From: Kingdonia uniflora
Taxonomy: Eukaryota > Streptophyta > Magnoliopsida > Ranunculales > Circaeasteraceae
Direction of reading: 5' to 3'
Assembly: GCA_014058105.1 (NCBI GenBank)
Contig: JACGCM010001655.1
Location: forward strand, 1,240,001-1,304,000
DNA: 64,000 nucleotides
Positions 44,728 through 55,849 of the stretch are shown here, in pieces (the stretch's first letter is position 1; every line of letters starts with the position of its first letter). The notes below the pieces were generated by a model. That model had not been told where the DNA came from. It saw only the letters and a program-made list of their open reading frames with translations, and did no database searches. A program made the position numbers and the translations under genes.

Positions 44728-44735
44728 TATAAATA
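44728..44735 (+). promoter_or_regulatory. TATA box of the antisense gene in element B
   Basis: TATAAATA in AAATATAAATAATATTTCAT, shared with element A at 9430. It lies about 480 bp before the ATG. Between them a probable 5'-UTR intron starts AAAGGTTAGTAG near 44968. Confidence 0.55.
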
Positions 44736-45977
44736 ATATTTCATCTTCGTCATTCAAATGTTTCTCAATTTCTAAAAGACTTAAAGAACATTAAGAGAGA
44801 AAGAAAAGGAAAATCAAAAGTAGCAGAGAATCTTGTGAGGATTTAATTGAGAGTGATCAATAGTCAAAACGAGAGAGAGTTACAGAGACTGAGTCATGAA
44901 GGTCGTTATACAGCAGCATTGTAAGTGAAGGATTTGGAACTACGTCAGACACCTATTATGATATAAAAGGTTAGTAGAGGATTAGTGATTTATGAATATG
45001 TTTTTGAAGATCATATTCAGTGTTTAGGAAAATCTTAAAATTGTTATTTGTAGCAATCTATAAAAACCTATTTTATTTATGATATATGAAAGATTTATGT
45101 ATGTGGTTGACGTATATGTAAAAGATAATGACAGATATCTGGACCTGTATGTAGGTCGATCATGAGGAGTATTTGTGTAAGATCAAACTCTCGCTTATAG
45201 GCTTGTAGTTGATATGGAGAGTTCACCTGTTAATGAGGTGTCAACCTCTGGTCGATCGGCAGAGTTTGAAATTGAAATGTCTGATACTGAGAAAGAAGTA
45301 GGGGTAGATCAATTTCTAGATTTCCCTAAAATATTGGTAACCTAACCTCCTCGCTTTGATGTATTCAAAGAGTTTTGTAAAGCCAAGGCTTCTATAGGGG
45401 GTAGATGGGGTAGTTATGTAGAACATGCCGGTAGACAATTTAGGAGGTGCACTACAGAAACCAGAGAGGAATACTTTTATTTGTTGGTTAATTTGGAGAA
45501 GGACAAATGAGATAGGGGTATAGACGAATCGATCTATTTGGAGTACTTCGATGGGAATGCTCAGATTAAACTTTCAGAGGGTATTTTGTGTTGCCTGCCT
45601 CAGTTGGAGTATGGGTTGAGTCTTCCCCTTAGCAGTTTGGTGAAAAAGATTATGAACATCATCGGGGCATGTCCTGTTCAGTTGAATGGAAACATGTGGG
45701 AGGTGATAAGTGTTTGTGAATTTTTGCATAAATGGTGGGAAGGGGATGGGAGAATGAGGGAGATATCCCTTTAAGATGTTTTACAGTTTTATGGGGTAAT
45801 TTTTTTTTCTGCAAGTGTAAGGGCATATTTCTTTGCGAGCTTGACTCAGCCTCGTTTCTTCGACCTGAACTCAGCAGGTCGACCATGGAATGATTATGTG
45901 ATATGGGTGAAGGGTGATTGCCTTCAGAGAGATGACGAAGAACCCATGCAACTTCAGTATTGAGTAGTAAAAACAAA

Positions 45978-46069
45978 GTAAGTATAAATATGTATAATGT
46001 ATAATTTTTAAGATTGATATGTTGAAATTGTATGTTGCTCTGCTAACGATCATGTGTTGTTATTGACAG
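45978..46069 (+). other. Intron 1 of the antisense gene, element B
   Basis: 92 bp, GTAAGTATAA to TTATTGACAG. It lies at the same place as intron 1 in element A (10694-10775), with different sequence. Confidence 0.75.
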
Positions 46070-47194
46070 ACCCTAAATCCAAGGTTACGAGGAATGAGAC
46101 TTTGTTGGATATAGTTGCTCAAGAAGGGACAGAGCTCGAGGCTATGTTGGAAGAACTCGGCATTAGCAGAAAGAAATGTGCTAACAACAGATCCGTGAAA
46201 GTTCAAAAGTCTCAATCGACGAGGTTAATGACGGGTACCGATAGCAGCCAGAAGAAGGGAACTGATGGGGAGAGGCGTATGAATTTTCCCAAGGCCCCTA
46301 GAGTAGACTACACAGGGTTACGGGAGTCTACTACGTCGAGTAAGCTTGGTCGAACATTTCCCAAGAAGCAAATGCTAAAGCGTGGCTTGATCTATGGAAC
46401 CACGGGAAGTGGTTAGGTCGCATGAAAGGTAATAAAGTGAAAGGTTGAAATGTTAGAGGTAAAGGTCGTAGAGGATCGACCTGTTATAGCAGACGAGCTA
46501 AAAGAGGTGGAGGAAAGGGCTTGGTTAGCAGCTCTCCATGGGGAAGAGGAGATGAGAAAATGGTAAGTTCGCTTGCTTGAATATGTGGTGAATTATTTAT
46601 TGTGGTTCGAGCTAACAATGAGGTCAATTTTGTTTGCTTTGTACGCTGCTCACCTGATAAAGGGGATATGCCTCAGGGTCGAGGAGGGGAAAGTTGAGTT
46701 GAAGAAGACAAAAGTCGAGTAGGAGAAGGAGGTAGTTCGTTTGAAAACGGACTTGTTTATGGAAAGTAAGCGGCTGGAGGCTCTGAAGGCTTCCAAAGTG
46801 GTGAAGATGTTGTTGTTGAAGTAGCGGATAGTCTAGACGATGTCTTTCCTCAAATGGTGCGAGACAATCAACGGGATGATAATGAGCATCTAAATGGGAA
46901 AAATGAGAAGGTAGAGTAGAATGATGATTCTGTGATTGTATGAATATTTTAGAATGTTTGTAAATTGATGGGATATTGTGTGTTGGATAGAATTTTGTAG
47001 GATAAGTTGTTCTTGTAAACCTTGATGTAGGAACTTACGGAAACGCGCCTCAGAATAAAAGATTTTGAGACTGAGCTTGCTCAGGAGAGAGACGCCTCAG
47101 CGACCCAGTTGTCTTCCCAAGCGAAGCTGTAGGTTAGAACAAAGAAAAAAATAATTGACTTGTACGCTCCGTTAGTAAAGAGCTACAAAGTTAA

Positions 47195-47217
47195 TTATAT
47201 ATATATATATATATAGT
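47195..47217. repeat. (AT)n microsatellite
   Basis: About ten TA units inside an intron of the antisense gene of element B. Confidence 0.9.
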
Positions 47218-48759
47218 GTAGAGACGAACCAAAAACCTATTAATGGTTTAGAACAACGACACTTAATTGTGTATAAGAAATATCAACATATTAACAATTG
47301 AAAGTATAGGGAGTGTGTACCTTAAACTTAAAAGTATGTGTTATTGATCATCCATCTGAGATTATACTTCAACCTTAAGTTTAGAAGTAGTTTCACACAG
47401 TAGATGTTAGAGATGAGGTAAATGTATTGAATGAGTGTTCTGAGTCAAATTTGATATAATGTATCTGCAATGTGTAGGTCAAATTGAAGTCAGCTCACTT
47501 GCGCGAAGATGAGGCATACCAATGTAACCAAGAATTTGTAGAGGAATTTAATAGGATAAGAGAGGCGAACGAAGACAAAGAAGACCAACCTGTAAAAGTG
47601 ATATGGCCCGTTACCGTATACAGGCGCTAAAAAGATCATAGGAAAGGTTAAATCGTTATGTGGCTGATTTGAATGGTGAATTCATCAATAAAATAAACAA
47701 TTAGGAGCGAATTCGAGCAGATCTAGTGAATACTAGAAACGAGCTGGAGCGATTGAAGAAGAAATTGTTTGACAAAGATTGCGAGCTGAAGAATGCTCGG
47801 GATGATTTTTTGACTTCCAAAGTTGCAGTTAAACAATTTTCTATAGCCTTACCTGCTAAAGATATAGAGTTTCGGACGGTGCAACTGAAGTGTGATGAGT
47901 TAAATAAAAGTGTGGCACAACTGAATACCAAATTGGCGCATGCCAATTCGCATGCCAGGAACGCCGAGGCTGGAGAGCATTCGAGGAAGAATAAAAACAA
48001 TGCTAAGGTTTCCCTTGTTCAAGGGGATGTAGTCAGTCTGTCAGCTCGAATAAGAGTATTGGAAGGGGATGTAACTTAAATTCAAGGTGATGTGTGAAAA
48101 GGAATGTCAAATTAAGTTGGACGCTGCTCTTATCAGAGAACAAGAGTTAGAGCGGGTTATCAAAGGGAAGAAGATTTTGATAAATAAGAAAGATGAATTG
48201 TTAAAGAAAATTCCGGATGGGGAAGATTTGAACATGGAGATTGAGGTACTTCATGCTCAGGTGACATATTTGAAGGCGATTAATCAGGCTGAATCAGCTA
48301 ATGCTGACAAGAAATTGGAAGAGAACATTGCATTTACAGCTCGAATGGATAGTAAAATGGAAGGCAAAATGAACGGTATACCAGGTTGGAAGATCGCCTT
48401 CAGTGAGCGGGAGCAAACTTTCCTAAGGCAGTTATACCCCATGAAACACACTCAGACTTATTGAGGGCGGTGAACGCCTATTTTTTAGAGGTGGTAAAAT
48501 AGCTTGAGTTAGAAAGAGATACCTTATTCAACTGTTTGTCAGATAGGGGATGTATTTCCAGAGCTGATATAGATCGAAGAAATTGTTTGGACTCCATGGA
48601 AATGGATTTAGGCCTTCGACCTGCTGAATTAATAGAGTAGGGCAGGATTATTATGACTACCCGAGAACTAGAATTTATGGCTGATCGATCTCCTATTGTA
48701 GGGGACAACACGGATAACATCCCAACCGCAGAAAAGAATCTTTTGTAGTGATTGGATAT

Positions 48760-49475
48760 GAACCTGGAAAAAGAATTTGCTGCAGACATATTGATAGATG
48801 AAAGCTAGTGTGACCTTTGCTTTATCTTATGTCTATTAAAGTCTTTGATTAAAAAGTAGTATTACCTTCGTTTTAATCGCAGAGAATTTAGTAGAGTCAG
48901 CCAAACCAAGTGTTATCCTCAATTTAACTGGTATGATATTGTAGCCATATTGAATGAGATAAAAGCCAGTTTTTCCTTTGCTTTATCTTATGTCTGATAG
49001 AGTATTTGATTGAAAACTAGTATTACCTTCATTTTAATCGCAAAGAATTTAGTAGTCAGCCAAACCTAGTATTATCCTTGATTTAACTGGTATAATGTCG
49101 CAGCCATATTGAATGAGATAAAAGCTAGTTTTATCTACGTTTTATCTTATGTCTGGTAGAGTCCTTGATTGAAAACAAGTATTACCTTCATTTTAATTGT
49201 AGAGAATTTAGTAGTGTTAGCCAAACCAAGTATTATCCTTGATTTTACTGGTTTTATGTCTAAGGCATATTGAATGAGCTAAAAGTTAGTTTTACCTTTG
49301 CTTTATCTTATGTCTGGTAAAGTTTTTGATTGAAAACTAGTATTACCTTTGTTTTAAATGTAGAGAATTTAGTAGAGTCAGCAAAACCAAGTGTTATCTT
49401 TAATTTAACTGGTATAGAGGGCGATTGAAAGCTAGTATTGCCTATGCTTTAATCTATGTATTGTCTACGAAGTAG
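48760..49475. repeat. Tandem repeat of 160 bp in element B, four full copies and a partial
   Basis: The phrase TTTATCTTATGTCT occurs at 48821, 48982, 49141 and 49302 (spacings 161, 159, 161), with a degenerate fifth near 49447. Units also share TTTTAATCGCAGAGAATTTAG and CCAAACCAAGTATTATCCTT. It lies between the 3' ends of the antisense gene and integrase. Hypervariable tandem repeats in this region are known for Tat/Ogre elements and can seed satellite DNA. Confidence 0.85.
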
Positions 49476-49499
49476 AGAGATGTGGGAGGAAAAACTCTG

Positions 49500-50560
49500 A
49501 AGTTTTTATTAAGTACAAAAGGATGCACATTGGATAGAGATGAAATTCTCACTTTTGGAATGGAAAATGAGATGTGGACTCCCTCTTCTATAATGAGGTA
49601 GTATGATCCCATGCCTGAGAGACCTGTGATTTGGAATGGACCCTCTCAATTGTCTGCTAGTTTCCCAGTACGAGGTTCTTTATGATTTAGAGGGATTTCT
49701 CTAAGGACGAGATCATCGATTTAGAAAGTACGACTTCTGACTTGTTTATTGTACGAACTGGCCAACATATGGTGATATTGACCTAGGTTAGCGATGGCTC
49801 ATTCTCTGGTTTCATCGATCCAATTGAGGTTGTAGGCCAATTCAAACTTATTTTCCTCGTCAGTTAGCTTATGATCTTTGACTGGATAATGGTATTTAGA
49901 GGGAATGACGGCTTCGGATCCATAGGCAAGGAGCAATGGAGTGTAGCCAGTTGATTGACGTGGAGTGGTACAATATGACCATAAGACATGAGGTAGTTCT
50001 CGAGCCCAATTCCCTTTTTTTATGTGAGTGAATCCTTTTCTTATGACCATCCACGATTATTTTGTTGGTGATTTTGGCTTGGCCATTGCCATGAGGGTTG
50101 TAGGGATTGGATGGTGAGTGGATGATATTGTGTTGGTTAAGGAAAGCTATAATTTTTTCTCTAACAAATTGGGGACCGTTATCGATACAAAATAGGTAGG
50201 GGCACCCAAACCGGGTAATGATGTGTTCCTCAATAAAAGAGATGACCTCTTCTTCTCTGATTTGACAGGGTAGAACTGCTTCTACCCATTTTGTAAAATA
50301 ATCAGTAGCTACGAGTAGGTGTCGGCGATTATCTAGAGAATTAGGACATTTGCCGACAAGATTGAGTGCCCATCTTTAAAAAGGCCAAAACACCTTGCTT
50401 GCATGTATATCATTGATAGGCATCACATTTGTGTGTGTACACTTCTCCTTGTGTAATGGCTCTGTTTGCTAGTAATCGACCTGCGGCATGGAAGCCACAA
50501 GTCCCTTCATATAAATCGCAGAGCATCTCGTTTTCTTTCAGTTTGGAGAGGCATTTAAGG
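49500..50560 (-). pseudogene. Integrase of element B
   Basis: DDE integrase. In order on the minus strand: the zinc-binding region (about 50530-50400; GFHAAGRLLANRAITQGEVY, CDAYQ); the core with CIDNGPQFVREKIIAFLNQH (catalytic Asp kept), NPHGNGQAKITNKIIVDGHK, and, after a frame change at 50050, ELPHVLWSYCTTPRQSTGYT and PLLLAYGSEAVIPSKYH; then the C-terminal part with RTGKLADN-stop-EGPFQITGL and HISFSIPKV, ending near 49500. At least three stops are present. It is more complete than the integrase of element C. Confidence 0.8.
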
Positions 50561-50814
50561 TAAGGCCTTATGAATGAACGGCGGTATAAGGAACCGTTTT
50601 GATTTGTGTAGCACTTTGAGTTGTCGATCAGCTATCGACGCTCCTTTGGATTTTTTGGAAGTGGTCCTTTGCATTTATTGTTGATTCCGAGATAGGCTAA
50701 GAAAGGCTTTCGCCAATCGTCGTCTTCCCCTTTATCGCTCCCAGTGCTGATCGTGCATTCAGAAATACAATTAATGTTGGGGGTTAAAATTACTTTTATC
50801 TAGAGATATCAAGC
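50561..50814 (-). pseudogene. RNase H-integrase linker of element B
   Basis: Decayed sequence between the RNase H end (LAGVLGS at 50815) and the integrase zinc-binding region. No separate motif is visible. Confidence 0.4.
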
Positions 50815-51200
50815 TTATGATCCCAAGACCCCGGCTAGATATTCCAAGAAATCAACGTATTTATTTTTACCTCGAGGAAGATAATCGAGAGTTGCCAGTG
50901 CGAACCTACTCATCCGATCTATAACGAGGGTTGCATATTTGATCATCTTACCATTCTTCTTGTATTGCTCAGAGTAATTGCAGACAATGAGTAGTAAATC
51001 TGCGTAAACTGAGAGTTCTGGGACGCCAAGCTCAAGAACAAGGCCTAGTCCATTAAAGAGAAATTCATATTCGGTGATATTGTTTGAGGTCTCATAATCT
51101 AAACGGATTGATTTCTCAATTTTGTCGTTAGAAGGGGTAATCAATACGATTCTAATTCCTGACCCAGCGGGTCTGGCTAATCCATCTGTGAGAAGTTTTT
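50815..51200 (-). pseudogene. RNase H domain of element B
   Basis: The minus strand shows LLTDGLARPAGSGIRIVLIT, NNITEYEFLFNGLGLVLELG, VPELSVYADLLLIVCNYSEQ and KNKYVDFLEYLAGVLGS. The four acidic catalytic positions remain. The 109-codon frame is open from 51144, with upstream residues including the first Asp also readable. It is adjacent to the RT connection. Confidence 0.75.
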
Positions 51201-51464
51201 ACCCTTTCTCTGTAATTCATTCAGCTCGCTTAGCAATTGCTTTGGGGGGGTGGATCTTCTGTAACTTTTTCTGCAAGGTCCAGATCGTGCTCTTCCAACT
51301 TAGGATCTTCCACTTGAAAATCCGCAAAAAAATTGGTAACGACCTTACACTCTCCTTAATTTTTACACTCTCCTTAGGATCGTGCTCTTCCAACTTAGGA
51401 TCTTCCACTGGAAATGACGTTATTCAAACTTGATATCATATTCTCCCAAACTGACTGACCATTG
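51201..51464 (-). pseudogene. Duplicated, decayed linker in element B
   Basis: A block containing ATCGTGCTCTTCCAACTTAGG and GGATCTTCCACT occurs at about 51285-51315 and again at about 51377-51410. A partner CTTACACTCTCCTTAATTTT phrase repeats nearby. It is therefore a local duplication within the RT-RNase H linker. The plus-strand frame 51122-51433 is a mirror image of this, not a gene. Confidence 0.5.
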
Positions 51465-52560
51465 TTACACTCTTCTTAATTTTTCTTTTTTGGACAAAAC
51501 CACTCGAAGCGGGTAGTTTGTCATGACTTTTACTAAATGGGCTTGGAAGTAGTGTTTGAGTTTCTGTGAAGTGTAAATAGAAGTTATAAGAAGTCTATCG
51601 ATTTTAGAATACCTTGTTTCCATGGGAGTGAGGGTTTTTCTGATAAAGTAGATTGGCTTCTCAATTATCCCTTCAAGCAGAATGAGAACCGAGCTAATTA
51701 AAGTATTTGTAACAACTAAGTAAATCATCAGTTCCTCATCATCTATTGGGGTACTCATTATGGAAGACCTCCCTAAATAGGTTTTAGGATCCTGAAAAGC
51801 TACTTCAGATTCCAATGTCCATTGGACCTCTATACTTTGCTAAACTTTTCCTCATTTGGTATAACCGCAGAGTAGTAGAAATAGCCGATGACAGCGGTCT
51901 GATGATTTTGAAAAAAATGGTTAAATGCGGCAATCTTGCCGGCAAATTTTTGAGAGTCTTTCGTTATTTTTGGAGATGGCACGTAGAGAAAAGCCAGAAT
52001 CTAATCTGGATCAGCCTCAATCCCTTTCTTGCTGATGAGGTGGCCTAGAAATTGGCCTGAATGTTCTCTGAATTGATACTTATCAGGATTGAGATACATC
52101 CTGTAAGAGCGAAGAATATTAAATATTGTGTTGAGATCAGTGATGTGATTGGCTGATTGTATGCTTTTGTACAAAAGATCATCGATGTAGACTTCTGCAA
52201 TTTTTGCAAGGTGTGCTTTGAACATAGTAGTCATCAACCGTTGATAAGTTGTGCCTGAATTTTTTAGTCCGAAGGGCATGACTTTGTTGCAGTAAAGTCT
52301 TCTTTTAATGATGAAAGTAGTATTTTCCTGATCCTCTTCCAAGAGTAGAATCTGATTATATCAGAAAGCACTGTCCACCATAGATTGGAGTTTGTGACCT
52401 GCTATGGAATCAAAGATTTGATGAATGTTAGGAAGAGGGAAACTGTCCTTTGGAGTATGTTTGTTTAGATCAATAAAATCTACATAAACTTGGATTTTTC
52501 CATTATTCTTTGGGACAGCGATGATGTTGGATAACCAATGTGTATATTTGGCTTCTCAAA
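51465..52560 (-). pseudogene. Reverse transcriptase and connection of element B
   Basis: RNA-directed DNA polymerase. In order: LNKHTPKDSFPLPNIHQIFD, AGHKLQSMVDSAF, then YNQ, TTFIIKRRLYCNKVMPFGLK, EVYIDDLLYK (YxDD-type catalytic motif) and YQFREHSGQFLGHLISKKG. The RNase H-like connection follows (51815-51465; IEKPIYFIRKTLTPMETRYS, KLKHYFQAHLVKVMTNYPLR). The clean 113-codon frame is 52342-52001. Stops and shifts separate the blocks. Spacing and order match element C. Confidence 0.85.
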
Positions 52561-53034
52561 TGAATCCCACTATGATCAATATCTTGATCACCATGTTAAC
52601 TTCATCCCGAAGTCGAGGTGATAGTCGTTGTTGTTTCTATTTGACCACTGTGGCGTTGATGTTGATGGCCAATTGTGACATGCCTTGGCCGCATCGACCC
52701 CAGAGATTTCTTCGAAAGTCAGCTTAAAAATATCTCAATTTAGTCGCAAGAACTAAATGAGAGCATCTTTTTTGTGTTGAACCAGCTTAACACCGATGAA
52801 AGTACCTCTATTAGATTCATTGATGTTGATATATTATGTGGGCTCTTCTATGGAAGGCTGATCGTTGAGCTGATCAGCTTTAAGTAATTGATATGCAACG
52901 TATCTACCAGAGGTATCTAGAATAGTAGAGATGGTATATTTGCAAGCTTGAGAAAGCTTTTGACTACCTCTAATTTCATAGATACCATCGTTGTGTTTAA
53001 AGCGGAGTGTTTGATGATAGATAGAAGCGATTGC

Positions 53035-53300
53035 TTACATTTTATGAATCCAGCAGTGGCCCATTATCCCGAGATAACGAGATTTGGCGTTGATCACATA
53101 AAAGATGACATTGATCGTGGCTGGTCCTGCGGTAATAGGTAAGATGACCTTGCCCACTCCCTCTTCTTAATAACCATTAAATCTACCGATATTGGTGTTG
53201 CTTTGAATAACTTGATCAGCCATTCCCATTTAGTCGATAGTGCTCTGAAAGAGAATCTCAATACCGCTGCCAGTATCGATCATCATTGTGTGCATGACAA
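53035..53300 (-). pseudogene. Aspartic protease of element B
   Basis: Retropepsin. The minus strand reads MMIDTGSGIEILFQSTID with an intact DTG active site. Then come GKVILPITAGPATINVIFYV and the C-terminal hallmark RYLGIMGHCWIHKM. Two stops lie between. Element C has lost the same Asp. Confidence 0.75.
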
Positions 53301-53599
53301 ACTTTTTCCTCTTGTGCATTATGACTAATGTATCATGATGTATAAATTTGGCATGACTAGTATTATAATCTTCGAATAAGATCCCACGCCGTCGATTGCT
53401 CGACTCAGGCAGAAGTTTGGCTTCTTTATCTTAAGATGTAAGATCGCAGCATTCCGATAGTCTTTTATGCTTGAATCTTTTAGAGTTGGTGATCTGCTGG
53501 ATTTTGATCATGTTGTTGTGGCGCATATGGTAAAGATGCTTCTCCTCAGCTTAATCTTTAACCTAGACAACTTCAAGCTCCTTTTTATAGCTGGCATTC
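53301..53599 (-). pseudogene. gag-protease junction of element B
   Basis: Decayed gag-pol sequence between the gag zinc-knuckle region and the protease. It has no distinct motif. Confidence 0.4.
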
Positions 53600-55150
53600 A
53601 TATATGATTCCAGGTCGACAATATATTCAAACAATGTATTCCAACAACCTCTGTAAAGCATAGCAATTGCTACTAGAATGATGTTTTACCTTTTGACACA
53701 TACAGTACGGACGGTTCTTGATTGGATCTAATGGTTGAGAGTGACGGTAGAGCTTATCCTTTGAGAAGATAGAAAATATTATAGAGATTCGAATATTCAT
53801 CCTTGGGAGGACTGGTCTGGTTTGTGAACCGCCTTTCCTAGGGTTGCCAGTGTTTCCCTTGGAGCATTTCTGATCACCTTTATCCACCTTTGGTTTAGTG
53901 CTACGCTCTGTGGATAGAACTTTCGTGGTTAGGATAGATTTAGTATATTTATGCTTTTCAGACATCATTCTTTCCAGGTGGACATAACTGTTCACCTTTG
54001 TGATAATATCTTCCAAGGTCGTAGGTTTGTTGAGGATGAGGTGCTTTTTGGACTTGCAGTCCAGCGAGAGCGCGTTGGAAAAAGCACTGACAGCTATTTT
54101 TAATCAAGATTATCTACTTTATGCGCGACCTCCAAAAACTTCTTAACAACGGCCTCGAGCTTCTCTCCGTGTAACTTCTTAAGACTAATAAGAGAATATA
54201 AATTCTCTTCTTTATCTCTGTTGTGAGCATACGTCTTGATGAATTACTTCTGCAGCTGGTCAAATGTATGCATAAAGTCTTTAGGTAGAGAGTGCAACCA
54301 TCGGAGCGGTTCCCTCCTGCAGACTTGTGGCAAACAAATGGCAAAGAATGTGGTTAAGATTGGAGTACAGCCCCAGTGAATCACGGTATTGGTGAATGTG
54401 TTCTTTTGGATCGGTACCCTTGTATTTACGAATTTTTGGAGTATGGAAACCTTTCAGTATTTCCATATTGAATAGTTCTTTGGAAATTGAACTTCCTTGA
54501 AACTTGGTAAGTTCGTCGATAGTACCCAAAACTGGTGCTTCGATCAACTCCTAAATACGCTGATCCATATGCTCTTGTGTGACATAAAGACATGTTGGTT
54601 GAGTGGTTTGACAAGGAGGTTACGGATTATGAGTATTGGTACCTTCACTCAAACGATCTCGTGCTGGAACTCAAGGTTGAGGTCACTATTCTTCCTCTTG
54701 ATGTATGGAAAATAAGTGACATCGGCTGATCTCAGACTGTACTTCACCACCCAAATGAATCAAAGATTAAGGTTCATGCTGAATATTTTTAGAAATATCT
54801 TTGTTGGTGGCTCCTCGAGGTCCCAATCTTTCCCGTACAGAAACCCGGGAGGCTTCTAGTAATTAATCGCGATCTCTTATTGGAGGAGCCTACTGAGTAT
54901 TTAGTAGAGCATGCAAGGCAGTCTCCATTGTTGTCATCTGGTCTTCATGTCTTTAGAGCACTGTCAAACGAGTTTGTCGTTCGGCATCGAGCTCCTTCTC
55001 ACGGAGCTCTCGGTCAATAGTTAATTGAGGTTCGAGCTAATTGCGTTTCTCTATTTCAGTATTGAGATTCGCCCGTTGCTCTGTTAGTTGTTCTGGCTCA
55101 ACTGAATGATCATGATGGATTTCGAATGCTGGTCGTCTGGAAGTGACCAT
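53600..55150 (-). pseudogene. gag of element B
   Basis: Capsid/nucleocapsid precursor. The likely start is the ATG at 55150 (MVTSRRPAFEIHHDHS), followed by a Glu/Gln-rich helical stretch (VEPEQLTEQRANLNTEIEKR) up to about 54950. The core (54547-54100) shows GFHTPKIRKYKGTDPKEHIH and then LCHLFATSLQEG, like the PF03732 gag domain. The C-terminal part (54016-53627) is basic, and RPYCMCQKVKHHSSSNCYAL is a degenerate CCHC zinc knuckle. Several stops and frame changes. Same order of motifs as gag of element C. Confidence 0.75.
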
Positions 55151-55210
55151 GATTGAAATTTGTAGTAAAGTTAATGTATGCCTTAGGATATCGTGGAAAT
55201 GATTTCTTTT

Positions 55211-55225
55211 CCACAAACGGCGCCA
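55211..55225 (-). other. Primer binding site of element B
   Basis: The minus strand reads TGGCGCCGTTTGTGG, two bases inside the 5' LTR. Its first ten bases match the tRNA-Asp-type PBS of Tat/Athila elements; the tail differs. Confidence 0.7.
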
Positions 55226-55227
55226 AA

Positions 55228-55844
55228 TAGAATGGCCTAATTATGTGAGCTCGAAGTGGCTTGGAATTAGCTCTTATACCAATGTACCTGTGACTAAAAT
55301 TTGATAAAAAGCAAAAAATGACATAGGTGATTTAGCGTGGAAAACTTCTTAATAGTTAAAAAACTATGACCTCGAGTGGAGGCTTTTTGTAATAGTGACT
55401 TTTATTGCTTAAGGCTAATTCCTTATTACAAGTGATCTCCCGACTTAAATATCCTTGATCTTGTAAATAAGAGGTTTAAAGTTTTAAGAATCTAGAAAAT
55501 GTAGTTTTTTAGGTGATTTCTCATGTTTTTTTTTTTTGGTCCCTATCTTTTTTGGAACTTCTTCTTTATATAGGCCTTCTTCGTAATTTTCATCGTATTG
55601 AAGCACGTTGTCAAAAAAATGTGGTTAGTGGCGGTTGACTGAGTAATTATTGAGTTCGAGAGACAGGTGTCTTTGACTTGTTAGGTTTTTTTGTTTGAGC
55701 TCGACCTACGTTCTTCACAAGTTGGTGCAGTAGGTGGCAATGTTGACTGTTGAAGTCATGTGGAGAATGTTTGAGTATGACATGGAGGTAGTTCGAACTT
55801 TAAAACGGCTCAATTTGGGTAAGGTCGAGGGGTAGGCCCTTACA
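55228..55844 (-). repeat. 5' LTR of Tat element B
   Basis: 617 bp, aligned end to end with 42059-42677. In plus orientation it starts TAGAATGGCC (TG has become TA) and ends CTTACA. A TATATAAA box lies on the minus strand at 55572-55565. Confidence 0.9.
55565..55572 (-). promoter_or_regulatory. TATA box of the element B 5' LTR promoter
   Basis: TATATAAA followed by GAAGAAG on the minus strand, conserved in the other LTR at 42401-42394. Confidence 0.5.
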
Positions 55845-55849
55845 CTTAG
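55845..55849. repeat. Right target-site duplicate of Tat element B (CTTAG)
   Basis: Identical to 42054-42058. After removing element B and one copy, the minus-strand frame of the MULE gene reads on as EEPRKCNPKYEWVDYFPKKK. Confidence 0.9.

Larger units (their letters stand above)
45214..48748 (+). pseudogene. Antisense PF04195-type plus coiled-coil gene of Tat element B
   Basis: Function unknown; genes of this kind are known as extra antisense ORFs of Tat elements. The first exon (45214-45977) starts MESSPVNEVSTSGR. It shows FDVFKEFCKAKASIGGRWGS, LEYGLSLPLSSLVKKIMNII, ACPVQLNGNMWEVISVCEFL, and the FFDLNSAGRPWNDYVIWVKG segment, a fair match in order to PF04195. A GT-AG intron (45978-46069) separates it from exon 2 (46070-46562), which ends at a good GTAAGT donor. 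Later exons (about 46660-46900, 47480-48748) are Lys/Glu/Leu-rich with a heptad pattern, a long coiled coil. The C-terminus (ADIDRRNCLDSMEMDLGLRP) matches element A. Stops near 45333, 45510 and 45774 show it is dead. Confidence 0.75.
42059..55844 (-). mobile_element. Full-length Tat-lineage Ty3/gypsy element B with an antisense gene
   Basis: The length is 13786 bp. In its own direction it has 5' LTR 55844-55228, PBS 55225-55211, gag 55150-53600, PR, RT, RNase H and integrase to about 49500, a 160-bp tandem array, an antisense gene (plus strand 45214-48748), a spacer, PPT and 3' LTR 42677-42059. It is flanked by CTTAG. It inserted into the second gene of the MULE. All genes carry stops. The two LTRs differ at many sites (roughly one in eight in the first 110 bp by eye), so the insertion is not recent. 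Confidence 0.9.

Noticed and set aside
51122..51433. 103-codon plus-strand frame as a gene
   Set aside because: It overlaps the RNase H start and linker of Tat element B on the minus strand and contains a local duplication.
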